Part shown: positions 1 through 11,910 of the stretch, in pieces
How the letters are laid out: every line of letters begins with the position of its first letter
How positions within the stretch are numbered: the first letter of the stretch is position 1
Origin: Puccinia triticina
Taxonomy: Eukaryota; Basidiomycota; Pucciniomycetes; Pucciniales; Pucciniaceae
NCBI RefSeq assembly: GCF_026914185.1
Contig: NC_070559.1
Location: forward strand, 6,927,501-6,991,500
Direction of reading: 5' to 3'
DNA: 64,000 nt
Program-made: the position numbers and the translations under genes
Notes under the pieces: model-generated
Database searches by the model: none
The model's input: only the letters and a program-made list of their open reading frames with translations
What the model was told of the DNA's origin: nothing

Positions 1-185
1 GTCTGCTCAGATTTTTGATGGCTTTTACTTGAGTCGAGATGTAAAGAGTTGAAGATTTTGAAAATTTTCCCCAGCCAAATGGGATTTCTGCTGCCTACTG
101 TTTTGCGAGGCTCCCGCGCCTCCGATCGAGGGACTTAGCTAAGGTCGACTGGCTCAACAAATTTGATCCGTTCATTCCTGGTGGC

Positions 186-1490
186 ATGGCCTCGGAAGTT
201 CGCATTCTCATTGGTAAGCAGCTTGCACTCATTTGTATCATTCAGCTCACCTCAGATTCGGCGACAGGCCGTTGATTGATTGATTTACTCGCATAGTTGG
301 AACAGGTGCAGTGGGTGCATTTTATGGATCTCGATTACATCGGCCCGAGGAAGGCGTGAAGGTGTCGTTTGTCTGTCGCTCCAACTACGAAGAGGTCAAG
401 GCCAATGGGATAGAGATCGTGAGTAGAACGTTTGGGAAGTACACCATGCAACCTGCGGATGTGTTCAAGTCGATCGACCAAGCCGCCCAACTGGGACCAT
501 CAGAATCTGGGAGCAGGTGGGATTTTGTGATTCTCTGTACGAAAGTCCTACCAGACAGAGTCGACGATGCAGTATTGCTCTCGCCCCTTCTCAGAGTAGC
601 CAACGACCACGACCGGCCTCCACCGACCTTAGTACTCATTCAAAACGGGATAGGCTTTGAGGATAACCATCGGCAGAGACACCCCCAGGTACCCATCCTC
701 AGTGCTGTCACCGTCGTCAATGCTGAACAACTCAAACCCAACTTAGTTAGACACAATCGCTGGACTCGCATTAGTATAGGCCCCTATCTCAACTTCTCGT
801 CTTATCTTGCGCATCCTCATCCTCCGATTAATCCTCAACTGGGAATTCATTCTCAATCTCAGTTGGAGCTCTTGGTTAGTTTACTACGAAGCGGGCAAAT
901 TCATGATGTTGAAATCTATGGTGAAAAAGATCTTCAAATCCTTCGTTGGCATAAATTAGCCATCAAGTCAGTATGGAACTTCCCCCTCTCCGGTACTGAT
1001 ACCAACCGACAAAAAACCATTTTCATATTCGTATGAGTTGCTTAGGCAAACTAATCCAATTGAAAATTTAAACTTCGATCCCATCAGTGCATCGATGAAC
1101 CCGACATCAATCCTATCAGGCGGCCTGCCATCATCAGAAATGGTGAAGAACCCTCAGCTAAGATTACATCTTCAGGGATGTATGCAAGAGGTGTTTGAGG
1201 CGGCAAAGAAGATATTTGGGATCGAGAGTTTTCCTGCTAATTTCGCGAGCATCGAGCGGATCTTGCAGTCGACCGAGAAAGCCGGTGAAAGTTCGACAAT
1301 CAAGCCGTCGATGTTGGTGGATTGGGAACTCGGAAGACCACTCGAGATCCAGGCCATCATGGGCTTTCCGATTCGGATCGCCACTCGCGCAGGCGTCAAA
1401 CTCGCCAGGATTCAGTCCATGTACGCTTTCTTGAATCAGCTCCAGCTCGCCCGCTCCAAGAAGACTGGCTTGTGCCAAGCCAGAATTTGA
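186..1490 (+). CDS. PAN5: 2-dehydropantoate 2-reductase (ketopantoate reductase, ApbA/PanE family)
   Basis: The enzyme reduces 2-dehydropantoate to pantoate with NADPH in pantothenate and CoA synthesis. I read three exons: 186-213, 297-966 and 1088-1490, giving 366 aa. The first intron (GTAAG...TAG) joins MASEVRILI to VGTGAVGAFYG, the nucleotide-binding glycine motif at residues 10-20. The second intron (GTCAGT...CAG) creates WHKLAIN; Lys229 and Asn233 match the catalytic Lys and Asn of the family. The C-terminal third (GRPLEIQAIMGFPIRIA and on) is the ApbA_C helical domain. The length is normal for a fungal enzyme. A shorter second intron ending at 1045 also keeps the frame, but it would add about 14 residues and lose the KxxxN motif. 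PAN5 is convergent with SPC1. Confidence 0.88.
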
Positions 1491-2084
1491 AATTCTGGTA
1501 TCACTGTTGCCTTTCCCCATGTTTTACCCAAACAATTTCATTATCCATCTTCGGGGCCTATGTATCCAATGGCAATGCTCTTCTCGCTCCAGAGATAGAG
1601 TTTATTTTACGTATTTATCTTTATCAGACAGAAATTCAAATGAAATATCGAAATACGAAGGTTACCTGGAAAAGCGTATGAGCAGCTGAAGTTATTGACC
1701 CAATCTTCCTTCAAAATTGTAGTTTTCTGTGAATATTAAGATCAACGTTATCTAATGGCAGCAAACAGACAACTCAAAACTCAAATGAGATTGGAATTAT
1801 TGGGCAGTAAATAAATGATTCCTGTTATTTCTATGTCACGTCTTCAAACCTCCTCACGAGGTGGTTTGAAGCGCTTGCCGAAAAAAAAAGAGTTAAACAT
1901 TGAAATATCTATTGCAATAACTTTCAAAAAGCAGTCTCAAAAACGGTCTAAAACTGTTCATACAACTGCCTTCAAGCTAGCGGTCAAAGTAGAAAAAATG
2001 TTTTGGGGGCGCGGGGTTATAGACAAGGGTAAGGGAACTGTGGGATTGACAAAGCTGTTCCAGATCGGAGAAAGTCGCTCCACT
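1491..2084. other. Convergent intergenic region between PAN5 and SPC1
   Basis: This 594 bp stretch holds the 3' ends of two convergent genes. I see no gene in it. The only distinct structure is a small hairpin at 1842-1871. Confidence 0.6.
1842..1871. repeat. Short near-perfect palindrome (hairpin)
   Basis: CTTCAAACC at 1842-1850 pairs with GGTTTGAAG at 1863-1871. After one T-T mismatch the CCT/AGG triplets also pair, leaving a 4-base loop. It lies between the two convergent genes and could act in 3' end formation, which is inference only. Confidence 0.5.
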
Positions 2085-2569
2085 CTACTTAGTTTTCACC
2101 TTGCCCTGTTTTTTCGATGAAGGAAGCCAGTTGACCGGGTTCTTGTTGTAGCATGGCCAAGGAGGGACAACCACCTGAGGTAAAGAGCGAGTTGAGGTGA
2201 ATCAGTTAAAAGTTAATGAAGGCTTTGCAGGCTTCCATTTGATCTCTTGAGGCCGGCAGGGCAAATAACTTACCAGGAGAGCAGTTAAAAACCCAGCGCC
2301 GTAGATTCCGAATGTCAAAAGCATGGATTGCAAGGCATATCCTGCGACCAGTGCGATAACCTAGAGATCAAGGAAACAATAGTCAGAAAAGGTGGGATTG
2401 GGAAAGGAGAGTATAGGTGCTGGAGTTGGGGATGCTCAACAGTTGTGAGTGAAAGGATCAGGTTGTTCAACTGATCAGCCTTCCTTTGGCCTTCAAAGTC
2501 AATCTTTCCTTCAAATGTGGCTTTGAGTTGGTCGACGTAGCCATCAATAGCTTTTGAGAGAGCATCCAT
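2085..2569 (-). CDS. SPC1: Signal peptidase complex subunit 1 (SPC12 family)
   Basis: Small non-catalytic subunit of the ER signal peptidase complex, which removes signal peptides from secretory proteins. On the minus strand the exons are 2569-2441, 2360-2274 and 2174-2085, all phase 0, giving 101 aa, the usual family size (human about 102). The diagnostic motif GKIDFEGQRKADQL precedes two hydrophobic segments, the second being FGIYGAGFLTALL. The protein ends in VVVPPWPCYNKNPVNWLP, the conserved PPWP...NP..WLP signature just after the second membrane helix. The first intron uses a GTTGAG donor, and the resulting spacing between GQ and GY is exactly that of the family. ATG 2569 is the first in-frame ATG; further upstream the frame is open but has none. 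Confidence 0.93.
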
Positions 2570-2991
2570 TTTTTTGGCGAACTTGGAGACGGGTTTTCCT
2601 TCGAGATACCGTTGAAGTTCGCAGTTGGGTTGGTTGTTGTTGTCTTTGAAGTACCTTTGGAGGTCGCTGTTGCTGGTTGCTGGACTAGAGTGGAGTACCA
2701 CGATTCGGTGACAGGCCAGCCGTCACTGGGACTCATGGCCTGTTACTCGTTTCATGCCTGTTGACCAGGTGTCTGAGCCTGTGACATCACATGATAATAT
2801 GTACATACATATTTACATCCTGCGGTGTATGTACATAAATACATAAATACATAGCTGTTGGTTCGGGGTAGCTTTCGAGGGTTGCTGTAAGGTCGGGGCT
2901 GACCGGGATACTCCCCGATACGAGGTTGGACCGTTGTGAAGATGCAGAGAGGCGGTGTTTGGAGAATCAATGTACCGAAGCTTTGGACCTT
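2570..2991. promoter_or_regulatory. Shared divergent upstream region of SPC1 and DSS4
   Basis: This 422 bp gap separates the start codons of SPC1 (-) and the DSS4-like gene (+), so both promoters and 5' leaders must lie here. It contains a run of TACAT/ATGTA repeats around 2795-2850. No TATA box can be assigned with confidence. Confidence 0.45.
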
Positions 2992-3598
2992 ATGTCGGAC
3001 GATAAAGTGCGGGATTCATTTTTCAATCGAAATCTTAGTCAACCTACTTACAAAATCTCGTGTTTTCCTCTCGATTTCTGTCAAACAAAGAAGCAATTTG
3101 CGCCTGAAGAGCTCCCCGAAGAACATCCCAGTGGTGATGCAGTCCTACGAAGTGAAGCTTCCAACAATCCAACAAAACTCTTGTGTCCAATGGAACGATG
3201 TCGGTGTATCATTCTTCGAAAAGATGTCGGCCGGTTGGTCACCGTAAAAGAGTGTCCGGTAAGCGATCCTATCTTAACATTCACGCGATAGATCTTTCCA
3301 ACAGGCTCTTTCTATTTAGCTTCCCGCACTCCCAGGCCACGTCTCTACAGAACAATCGACTCAGTGTTGGCTGGTACCCAGTCCGACAAGCTTCGAAAAC
3401 ATCGGATTTTCAAAACCAGTCGGACAAGTCGCAGGGAACGAGAGACGATGGTTATCATGTGGTGCTTGTGACTTTGGACCGCTGGGCTGGACAGAATCAC
3501 GGACAAATTTGGCAAATCAGTTCTCTAATAATCCTCAGGGTCACTTCGGAAATGTGCTTTTCTTGTTGGGATGTAATCGAGTGTTTGCAGATGAATAA
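2992..3598 (+). CDS. DSS4: DSS4/MSS4-family Rab-binding protein
   Basis: Members of this zinc-binding family bind nucleotide-free Rab GTPases of the secretory pathway and promote nucleotide release. Two exons are clear, 2992-3258 and 3320-3598, with a GTAAGC...TTTAG intron, both phase 0; this gives 181 aa. Exon 1 carries the first cysteine pair in CPMERCRCIIL (about residues 65-70). Exon 2 carries W-L-V-P, the central SFENIGFSKPVG motif and the second pair in CGACDFGPLGW (about residues 135-138). The N-terminus is less certain. A stretch at 3007-3090 (84 bp, GTGCGG...AAAG) reads like an in-frame intron; removing it would give 153 aa. No single continuous frame shows this gene, because the intron breaks it. 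Confidence 0.88.
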
Positions 3599-4057
3599 GT
3601 CAGATGATACTCCTACACCTCCGCCCCACTGAACCTCCAGATCATTCTTCAAGATGTATCCTTCCAGCCTCATACCGACCCCCTCAACAGTCACCAGTTA
3701 ACGTGCCGGTACTTTGTGTAGTATTTTTCATATTTTGTCAATGCAATCAATACAAGCAGCATGTCTAACGTTCAACCATTAATCGATACTGAGCTTTCAG
3801 TTTCGGCCAGGGGGACTTGGACTATCTACGCCGGTGAAGGTCCTCATTCGCCTGCGTGTTCTGTTCATCAACCGTTCATGTATGGAGGCGCTGGACCGAC
3901 ATGTCGGACAGCTTTTTGTTTTTTGCAGTGTCTTGAATTTTTTTGCATTGACATTTTTTTTATACAAATTCATTCTCCAAGATGGCCAGAAGCCATCGGA
4001 TTATTGGTTTCCAATGTGCCACAACCACATATACAGACCGATATGTATATTAATATG
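3599..4057. other. Intergenic, no gene seen
   Basis: This is the 3' flank of the DSS4-like gene up to the mariner-type element. Short open frames are present but none shows a recognisable domain. Confidence 0.5.
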
Positions 4058-4059
4058 TA

Positions 4060-4740
4060 CAGTGGGTCATCTAATGTTTTTGGCACCACATTTTTGAATG
4101 CAAAAGCTCAGGCCACAGCCTTTAAGTCATGATATTGGCTACAGGGGTGGAAAATAAGTTCCTAAGAATGATTATGAAATAAAAAAAAAAGTAAAAAGAA
4201 AAAAAGAAAAATGTGGAATTTTTTTAATTTCTTGCAAATTTCTCAGAATTTTCATTACTGTTCAAACCAAGGAAGGAAAAATTGGAGAGAAAAGTATGCC
4301 ATACAACAAGAATGATAAAAAATGAAAATTTTTGAAACCATTGCCAATGATATTTATTGGATAAAATAAAATGAGTCAAATTAGTGGTGATTTGGGCTAC
4401 AGTCCCTCAGTTCAAATGAAATTGGTTGATAACCCATCCACCCAAAAAATCATTGAAGATGGGTTCAAATTTTTTCATTTTTTATCATTCTTGTTGTATG
4501 CCATACTTTGCTCTCCAATTGTCCCTCCTTGGTTTGAACAGTAATGAACATTCTGAGAAATTTGCAAGAAATTAAAAAAATTCCACATTTTTCATTTTTT
4601 TATTTTTACTTTTTTTTTTATTTCATAATCATTCTTAGGAACTTATTTTCCACCCCTGTAGCCAATCTCATGACTTAAAGGCTCTGGCCTGAGCTTCTGC
4701 ATTCAAAAATGTGGTGCCAAAAACATTAGATGACCCACTG
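4060..4740. mobile_element. Tc1/mariner-type fold-back MITE, TA target site
   Basis: This 681 bp element begins CAGTGGGTCATC and ends with its reverse complement. It is flanked by TA at 4058-4059 and 4741-4742. The two arms, each about 300 bp, are nearly perfect inverted repeats, so one strand can fold into a single long hairpin. There is no transposase frame, so it would depend on a related enzyme. CAGT ends and TA target sites are typical of Tc1/mariner. Fragments of the same family occur at 29019-29134 and 45385-45540. Confidence 0.82.
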
Positions 4741-4742
4741 TA

Positions 4743-5492
4743 CATAAGGGCTATTGTGGCAACTCTACCTACTTTCTGCACCACATGGGTACAAAAGCAA
4801 TGCCTTTAACCATACACAAAGGCCATCTGAGGATTTCCTACAAGTCTTACAGCTTTTTGGATGTCCTTGCAGAGGTTAACGGCTTGTTGAGTGGACTTGG
4901 GTCCCTGCGGGACGGGACCCGTTGACTCAGTCAACTTAGAGTGATTTGCGGAGGCTCCCTTTGCAAGGGGTACTTCGCGTCAGCCAGGCTGCACCAGGCC
5001 CTCCGAAGAGAGTCTGGTGTAAGTTGGCAAATCACTTGACAACCATTTTTCTTCTTATCCACTGGATAATGATTTTTTTGCTGGAATAAAAGGAAGAGGT
5101 GGTCTCAATTCCTCAGCTTATATGCTCTGAAATGCTGTTCTGACTCTCCTGGGAACCTAACCAACCCCCAATCAAGTCAGAGAGGAGCATGATAGAGAGA
5201 GCACAATGTCAAAAGGCAGCATGTAAACAGCTTGACCAACTCTTCAGGGCACCTAACCAACCCCCTGTTGAGTGATAAAGAAGTTGCCAAGAATGATGGG
5301 GGGGTTGGAGCGGGTTAAAACAGAAGAGGTATATATAGGAACCAGGCTGCTCTCCTGCCTGGTGAGGTACTTGTACTATTACAGCATTTATAACCAATCC
5401 TGACACTGACACATGTTTGAGTACTGCTACCATTGTATACATACACTTATACAGACTGATACTGATCCCACATGTTTGGCGGATGCTTGAAG
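4743..5492. other. Unassigned repeat-like flank of the chromovirus
   Basis: No gene is recognisable. A GGGTCCC...GGGACGGGACCC hairpin lies near 4909-4930 and a TATATATAGG box near 5330. The phrase 'ctaaccaacccc' occurs twice (about 5157 and 5249). The TATA-like box suggests an old LTR, but I could not place its ends. Confidence 0.3.
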
Positions 5493-5497
5493 CAGAA

Positions 5498-5939
5498 TGT
5501 GAGGGCTGGGCTACTGCTAAGTTTGCTATATATAGGCTATGAAGATAATCCAAGAGGATTTCTTGCCGATTGCTTGAATAGTAACCTTACTTCTAATGTT
5601 TATTGCTGAATGCAATATAATAAGAGTTTGATTTTCTTGGATAAAGTTTTTTGAGGAAACAAAGACAAAGAATATCTTGATAAGGAAAAGAGAAAGAAGG
5701 AGGGAAAAACAACATTCAGAGTTGCAAAGTAACAACCAGAGCAAAGACAATCCAATGACGATATATTGTGAAAATATGTCATAATGAACATGATCTAATC
5801 TAATTAGTCAGACCATACACAAACGCAATTGGAAGGCATTCCGCTGCCCAATCAAAACTAAGTCAGCCGCATTACTAATCACAAAAAAATCGGCATAACT
5901 TAAGAAATAAAGTATGTAGGAATTGTCCTGATTGTTACA
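5498..5939 (-). repeat. 3' LTR of the chromovirus
   Basis: This 442 bp repeat reads TGTAACAATC...CCCTCACA on the minus strand, with TG...CA ends. It matches the 5' LTR at 19343-19819 apart from scattered substitutions and about 35 bp present only in the other copy. A TATATATAG box lies near 5527. Confidence 0.92.
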
Positions 5940-6032
5940 AAATAAGGTCAGCCTATTACCCTGAAAAAAATTTCACTCAGAAATTGTCTTGTCAACAACT
6001 TTCTTTTTCTTTTTATTTAATTCATTTTGAAT

Positions 6033-7676
6033 TCAAAAGTTCTCTAAGTAAGAATTAGCCGCCACGGGAATGTGGTTCTGAGAGACCCACGTGTCCTCAC
6101 CTGGTGTAGAGTTCTTCCAAGAGATCAAATAATCATAATTACCTTTCTTTACCGCCCTGACGTCCAACACAGCTCTTATCGCAGTCCAATCCACTATTTC
6201 TTTATCAGCGTTATATTTATCCTTAACACCCAAATTCAGGCACCGTCCTGCAATGTCATTAGGATTTACGTAGCGAACTAGCAAAGAGACATTAAAGACA
6301 GGATGCAGCTTTGGATTGTCTCTCAACAGATCCAACTTTACCGCGTTCAAACCAACCATCTTGACCACACTAAAAGGGCCAATATACCTATAGTCTAACT
6401 TTGAGTTAATACGACGGGATTGGATGAACTTGCGGCAAAGTAAAACTTGATCTCCTTCAGCGTAGACAGGCGCATCTCGCCAACCATTATTGTAGTAAGC
6501 CGATTGCTTGACGCGCGCTTGATGCAGGCACTCCATTGCCGTCTCTTGTGTGACCTGCAAATCTTCCAAAAAATCATCCAAACCCTTTCATCCAGTATTT
6601 TTAGTCATCATATTAAACCTAGGATGAAAGCCGTAGTTGAAGAAAAACGGAGAAATTTTCAAACTTGCCGAATCCATGTTGTTGATAGAAAACTCCGCCA
6701 TTTCTAAACACTTATCCCAGTTATCCTGGTAATAAGAACAAAAATCACGTAAATAATCTTCAACGACTTGATTCATTTGCTCTGTTTGACCATCAGTCTG
6801 CGGGTGATAGGCGGTGGATAGAGCCAAGCGTATATTCAAAGACTTCATCAAACAAGTCCAGAAATTACTCACAAACGTACTCCCCCTGTTGGAAACAATT
6901 TTATCTGGTAACCCATGCAACTTGAAAACATGTTTCCTAAAACAATTAGCCAAAACCGCTGAGGAAGAAGCCTCTTTGCAAGGGATGAAGTGAGACATCT
7001 TACTTAAAAGATCAATAACCACCAAAACAGAATCAAACCTGCCAGCAATAGGCAGCTTGAAAATCATGTCCATTCCTATGACGCTCCATGATTTTGGATC
7101 ATCCACAAATGAAACCAACTTGCCATCTGCCGCGCGTTGCCTTGCTTTCACCCTTTGACAGGAATCACAAGAATTAACATACTTAGTAACAAAAGACTTA
7201 ATACCAGGCCAAGAAAATGTCCGCATCATAGTAGAAAGAGTCCTAGCTATACCCGGATGTCCTACCGCCGGCGAATCATGATAGAGAGTTACCAACCTAG
7301 ACCTTGCGGTCGTAGGAACAAAGATTCTTCCTTGATGCCAGTAAGCATTATCAGCAAAACAAACCCCGGTCAGTACCTTCTCCTCCGCGGAATACAGACC
7401 CAAAAAATAATCCAACAACGCACGCGAAGGACGCTGAAAGAATAAGTCATGAGAAGAAAATGGAGTTTGAACCTGATCAGCATCATCCTCATTAATCTCA
7501 CCGCAATCAACCATCCGCTTGACTATCAAGTCAACATCCGTACTCATCCTACATCCATCGTAATAGTCTTCTCTTTGACTAGGCCTGTCCGCTGGATTTC
7601 TAGACCCACTAACATGATATATCAACATGTTGAAGTTTTCCAAAAACAAGGCCCAAAATGCCTGCTTAGGAGGCAA
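6033..7676 (-). pseudogene. Chromovirus integrase and chromodomain
   Basis: This part starts with the end of RNase H (FLENFNMLIYHVSGSRNPAD). The integrase zinc finger follows (HDSPAVGHPG...CDSCQ), then the catalytic core: GMDMIF with the first Asp, SNRGSTF where the second Asp is now Asn, and the Glu in QTDGQTEQMN. A single in-frame TGA (6588-6590) separates this from the C-terminal part, which ends in a chromodomain (YDYLISWKNSTPGEDTWV). Chromodomains direct insertion into heterochromatin. The D-to-N change and the stop mean the integrase is dead. Confidence 0.88.
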
Positions 7677-8248
7677 GTATTTAGCAGTTCAAAAATACAA
7701 CAAGTTAGAATGATCTGAAAACATCTTAACAGGATTTGCCGTTCCCATCAACCATACCCGCCATTCCTGACAAGCCAAAACTATTGCTAGCAACTCAAGA
7801 TCAAAAATCTTCCACAAACGCTCCCGCTCCAAAAGTTTGCGAGAGAATTAGCTGACTGGCACATAATCCCTGTCAGAGTTTGGCTGACTAAGAACCACCA
7901 CAATTGCGTAACCCAAAGAATCTACATGCACAACTCTATCCCTATCAAAGTTAAAATGAAGGAGGAGTGGTTCCTTAACAAACAAACTTTTCAAAGCTTC
8001 AAACGCTCCAACAGCTTCATTTGAATCCAAAAATTTAGAATCACTGTACTTTTCTTGCGTTAGCGTAGTCAAGGGTCCCGCAACAGTCGAGAATTGTGCA
8101 ATAAATTGTCTATAAAAATTTGTAAAGCCCAAAAACTTACGCAGACCCCTGACAGTTGCTGGAAAAGGCAATTCCTCAATTTTCTGCAGATTTGACTTAT
8201 TCATCTTGATCCCCCTGTCAGTAATGTCAAACCCTAAGAAAGTAACCT
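7677..8248 (-). pseudogene. Chromovirus RT thumb/connection and RNase H remnant
   Basis: Minus-strand coding sequence continuing pol after the MITE insertion at 8249. It shows VTFLGFDITDRGIK, then VRGLRKFLGFTNFYRQF typical of Ty3 RT connection regions, then an RNase H-like stretch around HVDSLGYAIVVVLSQ. In-frame stops lie at 7848-7850 and near 7690. The frame is the same as in the neighbouring pol segments. Confidence 0.8.
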
Positions 8249-9468
8249 CACTTCAAGGATAATTAAATTTCCCAAGAAAAATACTCAAAGTTTGAGGTTG
8301 GGAAAATCATTGAAAAAAAAATCACTCTGTACTGAAAAAAAAGCGCAAACTGAGCGTGCTCAGCCAAAAAGATAAAAATGTGTCAGACTGAGTAAAAAAC
8401 AATGGGGCACATTTTTGGGGTGATTTGTTGGATGGGCCTGCACAAGGCCCGCATGGGCCCCTAACAGGCCCGTTGGGCCCATTGAAGAAGTAGTATTTGT
8501 TTGGAATTCCAATGCTCTGCTAAAATGTGAAATGGGTCAAACTGAATAAAAAACATGGGGGTACATTTTTGGGGAGACTTTTTGGACGGGCCTGAATGAG
8601 GCCCACATGGCCCCCACAAAGCCCACTGGGCCCATTGAAAGAGTAGCCTTGGTTAAGAAAGCATATGCTCAGCTAAGAAATAAAATGTGTCAGACTGAGT
8701 AAAAACCCTAGGGGCACATTGTTGGGGAGACTTTTTGGATGGGCTTGCATCAGGCACATACGGGCCAACAGGGTTCCAAGTAAAAGGAAAGGGCTTGGAC
8801 ATATATTCTGTGAGTGCACAAATGTCATACAGATGTCAGTAGCCCTTCAATATCTTCTGTTGATTAGTGGTCAATTGGTACTGTTCTGAAACATCATATG
8901 GGCATTCTTAACCAAGACTACTTCTGGGTTGGCCGAACCAGCTTTGGGTGGGCCCTCACGGGCCTGATGCAGGTCTGTCAATAAGCCCTCCCCAAAAGTG
9001 TGGCCCCATGTTTTTTACTCAGGTTGACACATTTTTGTTTCTTAGCTGAGCATAGGCATTCTTGACCAAGGCTACTCTTTCAATGGGCCCAGTGGGCTTT
9101 GTGGGGGCCATGTGGGCCTCATTCAGGCCCGTCCAAAAAGTCTCCCCAAAAATGTACCCCCATGTTTTTTATTCAGTTTGACCCATTTCACATTTTAGCA
9201 GAGCATTGGAATTCCAAACAAATACTACTTCTTCAATGGGCCCAACGGGCCTGTTAGGGGCCCATGCGGGCCTTGTGCAGGCCCATCCAACAAATCACCC
9301 CAAAAATGTGCCCCATTGTTTTTTACTCAGTCTGACACATTTTTATCTTTTTGGCTGAGCACGCTCAGTTTGCGCTTTTTTTTCAGTACAGAGTGATTTT
9401 TTTTCAATGATTTTCCCAACCTCAAACTTTGAGTATTTTTCTTGGGAAATTTAATTATCCTTGAAGTG
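8249..9468. mobile_element. CACTA-like fold-back MITE inside chromovirus RT
   Basis: This 1220 bp element starts CACTTCAAGGATAATT and ends with the reverse complement. It is flanked by the 3 bp duplication CCT (8246-8248 and 9469-9471). CACT ends and 3 bp duplications fit the CACTA/EnSpm class. Both arms are long inverted repeats and carry tandem units built around GGGGCACATTTTTGGGG and GGGCCT/GGGCCC. It has no coding capacity. Removing it with one CCT rejoins the RT frame exactly. Confidence 0.8.
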
Positions 9469-9471
9469 CCT

Positions 9472-11050
9472 TAGAGCAGAAAAACTTGCACTTATTTAAA
9501 GAAGCTTACAAAGAGAATTCTCGTAATTTCTGTAGAATGCGCCCCAAATCGGTGAGATGCTGCTCCCTGGTCTTAGAGTAAATCAATATATCATCAATAT
9601 AAACAAAGCAACAGACGTCCAAAAACTCTTGTAACACATGTTGGATAAACTGCTGAAACGTAGCAGGAGCATTTTCCAAACCAAACGGCATTACCTGGTA
9701 TTCATACAAACCCCACGGCGTGCAAAAAGCCGTCTTCCATTCGTGACCTTCCGCCACCCGTAACAAATTAAACGCCGCCTTGAGATCTATCTTGGACAAA
9801 AACTTACAACCCTGCAAGTTGTTCAATAAATGAGCAATAACCGGCAGGGGGTAGGAGTATCTAACTGTCAAACCATTCAATATCCTGTAGTCAACACAAG
9901 GGCGATTTGCCTTCCCCGGCATCTTGACGTAAAAGATTGGCGCCGCCGCGGAAGAAGAAGAAACTCGCATGAAACCTTTTGCCAGGTTATTGTCTACATA
10001 AGCTTTTAACTCATCCCTTTCAGTCTTACTTAGATTATACATTTTACCAAAAGAAGGAACAGCTCCTTGTTTCAAGTTTACCTGACAATTGAATTGGCCC
10101 CAATGAGGTGGCAAATCTGCCAAGCTCTCAGCAACAAAAACGTCTGAAAATGTATCTGTAAGCAACCTTGCTTCATTACATAAGGAAATCTCAGAAACAT
10201 TCTGTACAACATCATACATTACAATATCTCCATTGGAACCACCTACAAAGGAACCAGAATCTTTTAACCAAAAATTGCCTAGTATAATATCCGCTGATGA
10301 TAACTTGGTTAAGTGTAGCACAACCCAAGAAAGAAGAAAAGAGTTGGAGTCGGTTGGAATTAAAACATTCCCTTTTACATAAGAAACAATATCACCCGAC
10401 AAAGCTGCTGAACCGTCAAAGGACTTGCATTTCAAACCGACCACCATTGGAAAGGTTTCTAAATTAATCTTCTTGGCAAAATTAATGTCAATGAACAAGG
10501 CGGATGCACCAGAATCAACCAAAACCAATACATCAGCCTTCCAATCATTTTTGATTAGCATAGACCCTTCAAAAAACGGTTGATTATCAGACCAAACACA
10601 TTTCTTAATGTAATAAGAACACTTACTGTTTGAACCACTCATCTGCTCAGCCATGCACAAATTAAAGTAAATCTCGCCAGCCAACAAATCTCCCACATTG
10701 ATCACATCCGCCGCCAAGGAAGGGTTGTCCTTTTTAGCCAAAGAATCTGTTGCCTTCTTTTTGAAAGGCAAGCCATCAACCTCAGCAAGATATTGCCTCT
10801 TCTTGCCTTTGCCCTTTCTGTCCGGAGGAGGTGAAGGCGAGTTACTTGCAGCCGGTTGAGAAAAAGGCTGGGATCGAGTCGGGGCTTGAGTCGTGGCTGG
10901 AACGTCTGATCAATTTTCAGGGGCCCAAATTGAATTGCTTTGACTTCCACCGCGCTTCTTCCTTCCCGTGAGACCACCCCATTCCTTCCAAAACGCCAAC
11001 ATATCTGTCATATCCATTTCTATATCTTCCCCCAACACACAACCTTGTCA
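9472..11050 (-). pseudogene. Chromovirus gag end, protease and reverse transcriptase
   Basis: On the minus strand this runs from a basic, proline-rich linker (DRKGKGKKRQY) into an aspartic protease with VDSGASALFID. The RT follows, with KIDLKAAFN, FGLENAPATFQQF and the catalytic FVYIDDILIYS, which is intact. In-frame stops lie at 11048-11050 (at the last zinc-knuckle cysteine position), 10910-10912 and 9506-9508. The frame is unbroken by indels. The RT is interrupted on its 3' side by the CACTA-like element. Confidence 0.88.
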
Positions 11051-11055
11051 ATTAT

Positions 11056-11905
11056 TGAGAGAATACTGTTTTTATTGGTGAAACAAGAACCAGAACTAAT
11101 AACAAAATTATCAGAAACAATGAGAGAAATAGGATAAGAAACATGAACAAGGAGAAAGAGCATACTGCAAAAGTTGTAGTTTTTTGGGGGAAGTAGAACA
11201 GACAGACTCAAATAGATGATGTCAAAGAGAGAGTAGTAGTAGACACTGTGAGAGGTTTGGAGAATAGGAGACAATTGGTGAGTGAGGGGAGAGGCGATAG
11301 AAAGGTGAAAGTTGTCTGTTCTCACCAAATTGGAAAGATCCAATTGATGATGTCGAGAGATAGGGTCGGAATGACCAGAACCGCCGAAGGGGAGGTTGAT
11401 GTCGAGTTGAGTTGGAGTTGAAGTCGACGGGATTGGAGAAGTAGAATGAGCAGGGAAAGGAAGAATAGAACAAAAGAGGGGAAGAGTCGAAGGCGGAGGG
11501 AAATCTTGAGGACTGAGCAGAGAGGTTTGAGATCGAAAGAAGATCGATGAGCTGCTAAAGATCCAGTTCGGTGAGCTCAAAGAGCCGTATTTATAGGCGA
11601 GGAGAGTGAGGCCGGATTGTGGTTCTGATTTTTTGGAATTGGTTGGCTTGTGGTTGAGGTTAGGAGGTTACGGCCGGGTTGTGGTTATTGAAGGGTTTCA
11701 GGAAGGTTGATTACCGGATTGTGGAATCAACAGTCGGAAGAGTCGACAGTCGGAAGGGGAATCAGAGACATGTTTTGACTGTTGATGGAAGAGAGTGGAA
11801 GAGACAAGCAGGGAAGAGGAGAGTGAGAGAGACGAGCGGGGAGTAGGATCGGGGATTGAGTTTGAGTGTCGGTCGCGGAGCTGCGGAGAGGTTGTGATTT
11901 CAACA
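11056..11905 (-). mobile_element. Solo LTR inserted in chromovirus gag
   Basis: This 850 bp sequence reads TGTTGAAATC...TTCTCTCA on the minus strand, with TG...CA ends. It is flanked by the 5 bp duplication ATTAT (11051-11055 and 11906-11910). It has no internal coding region, as expected after recombination between the two LTRs of a complete element. It sits at the last residues of the gag zinc knuckle, and the gag frame rejoins when it is removed. The short open frames inside it are not genes. Confidence 0.82.
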
Positions 11906-11910
11906 ATTAT

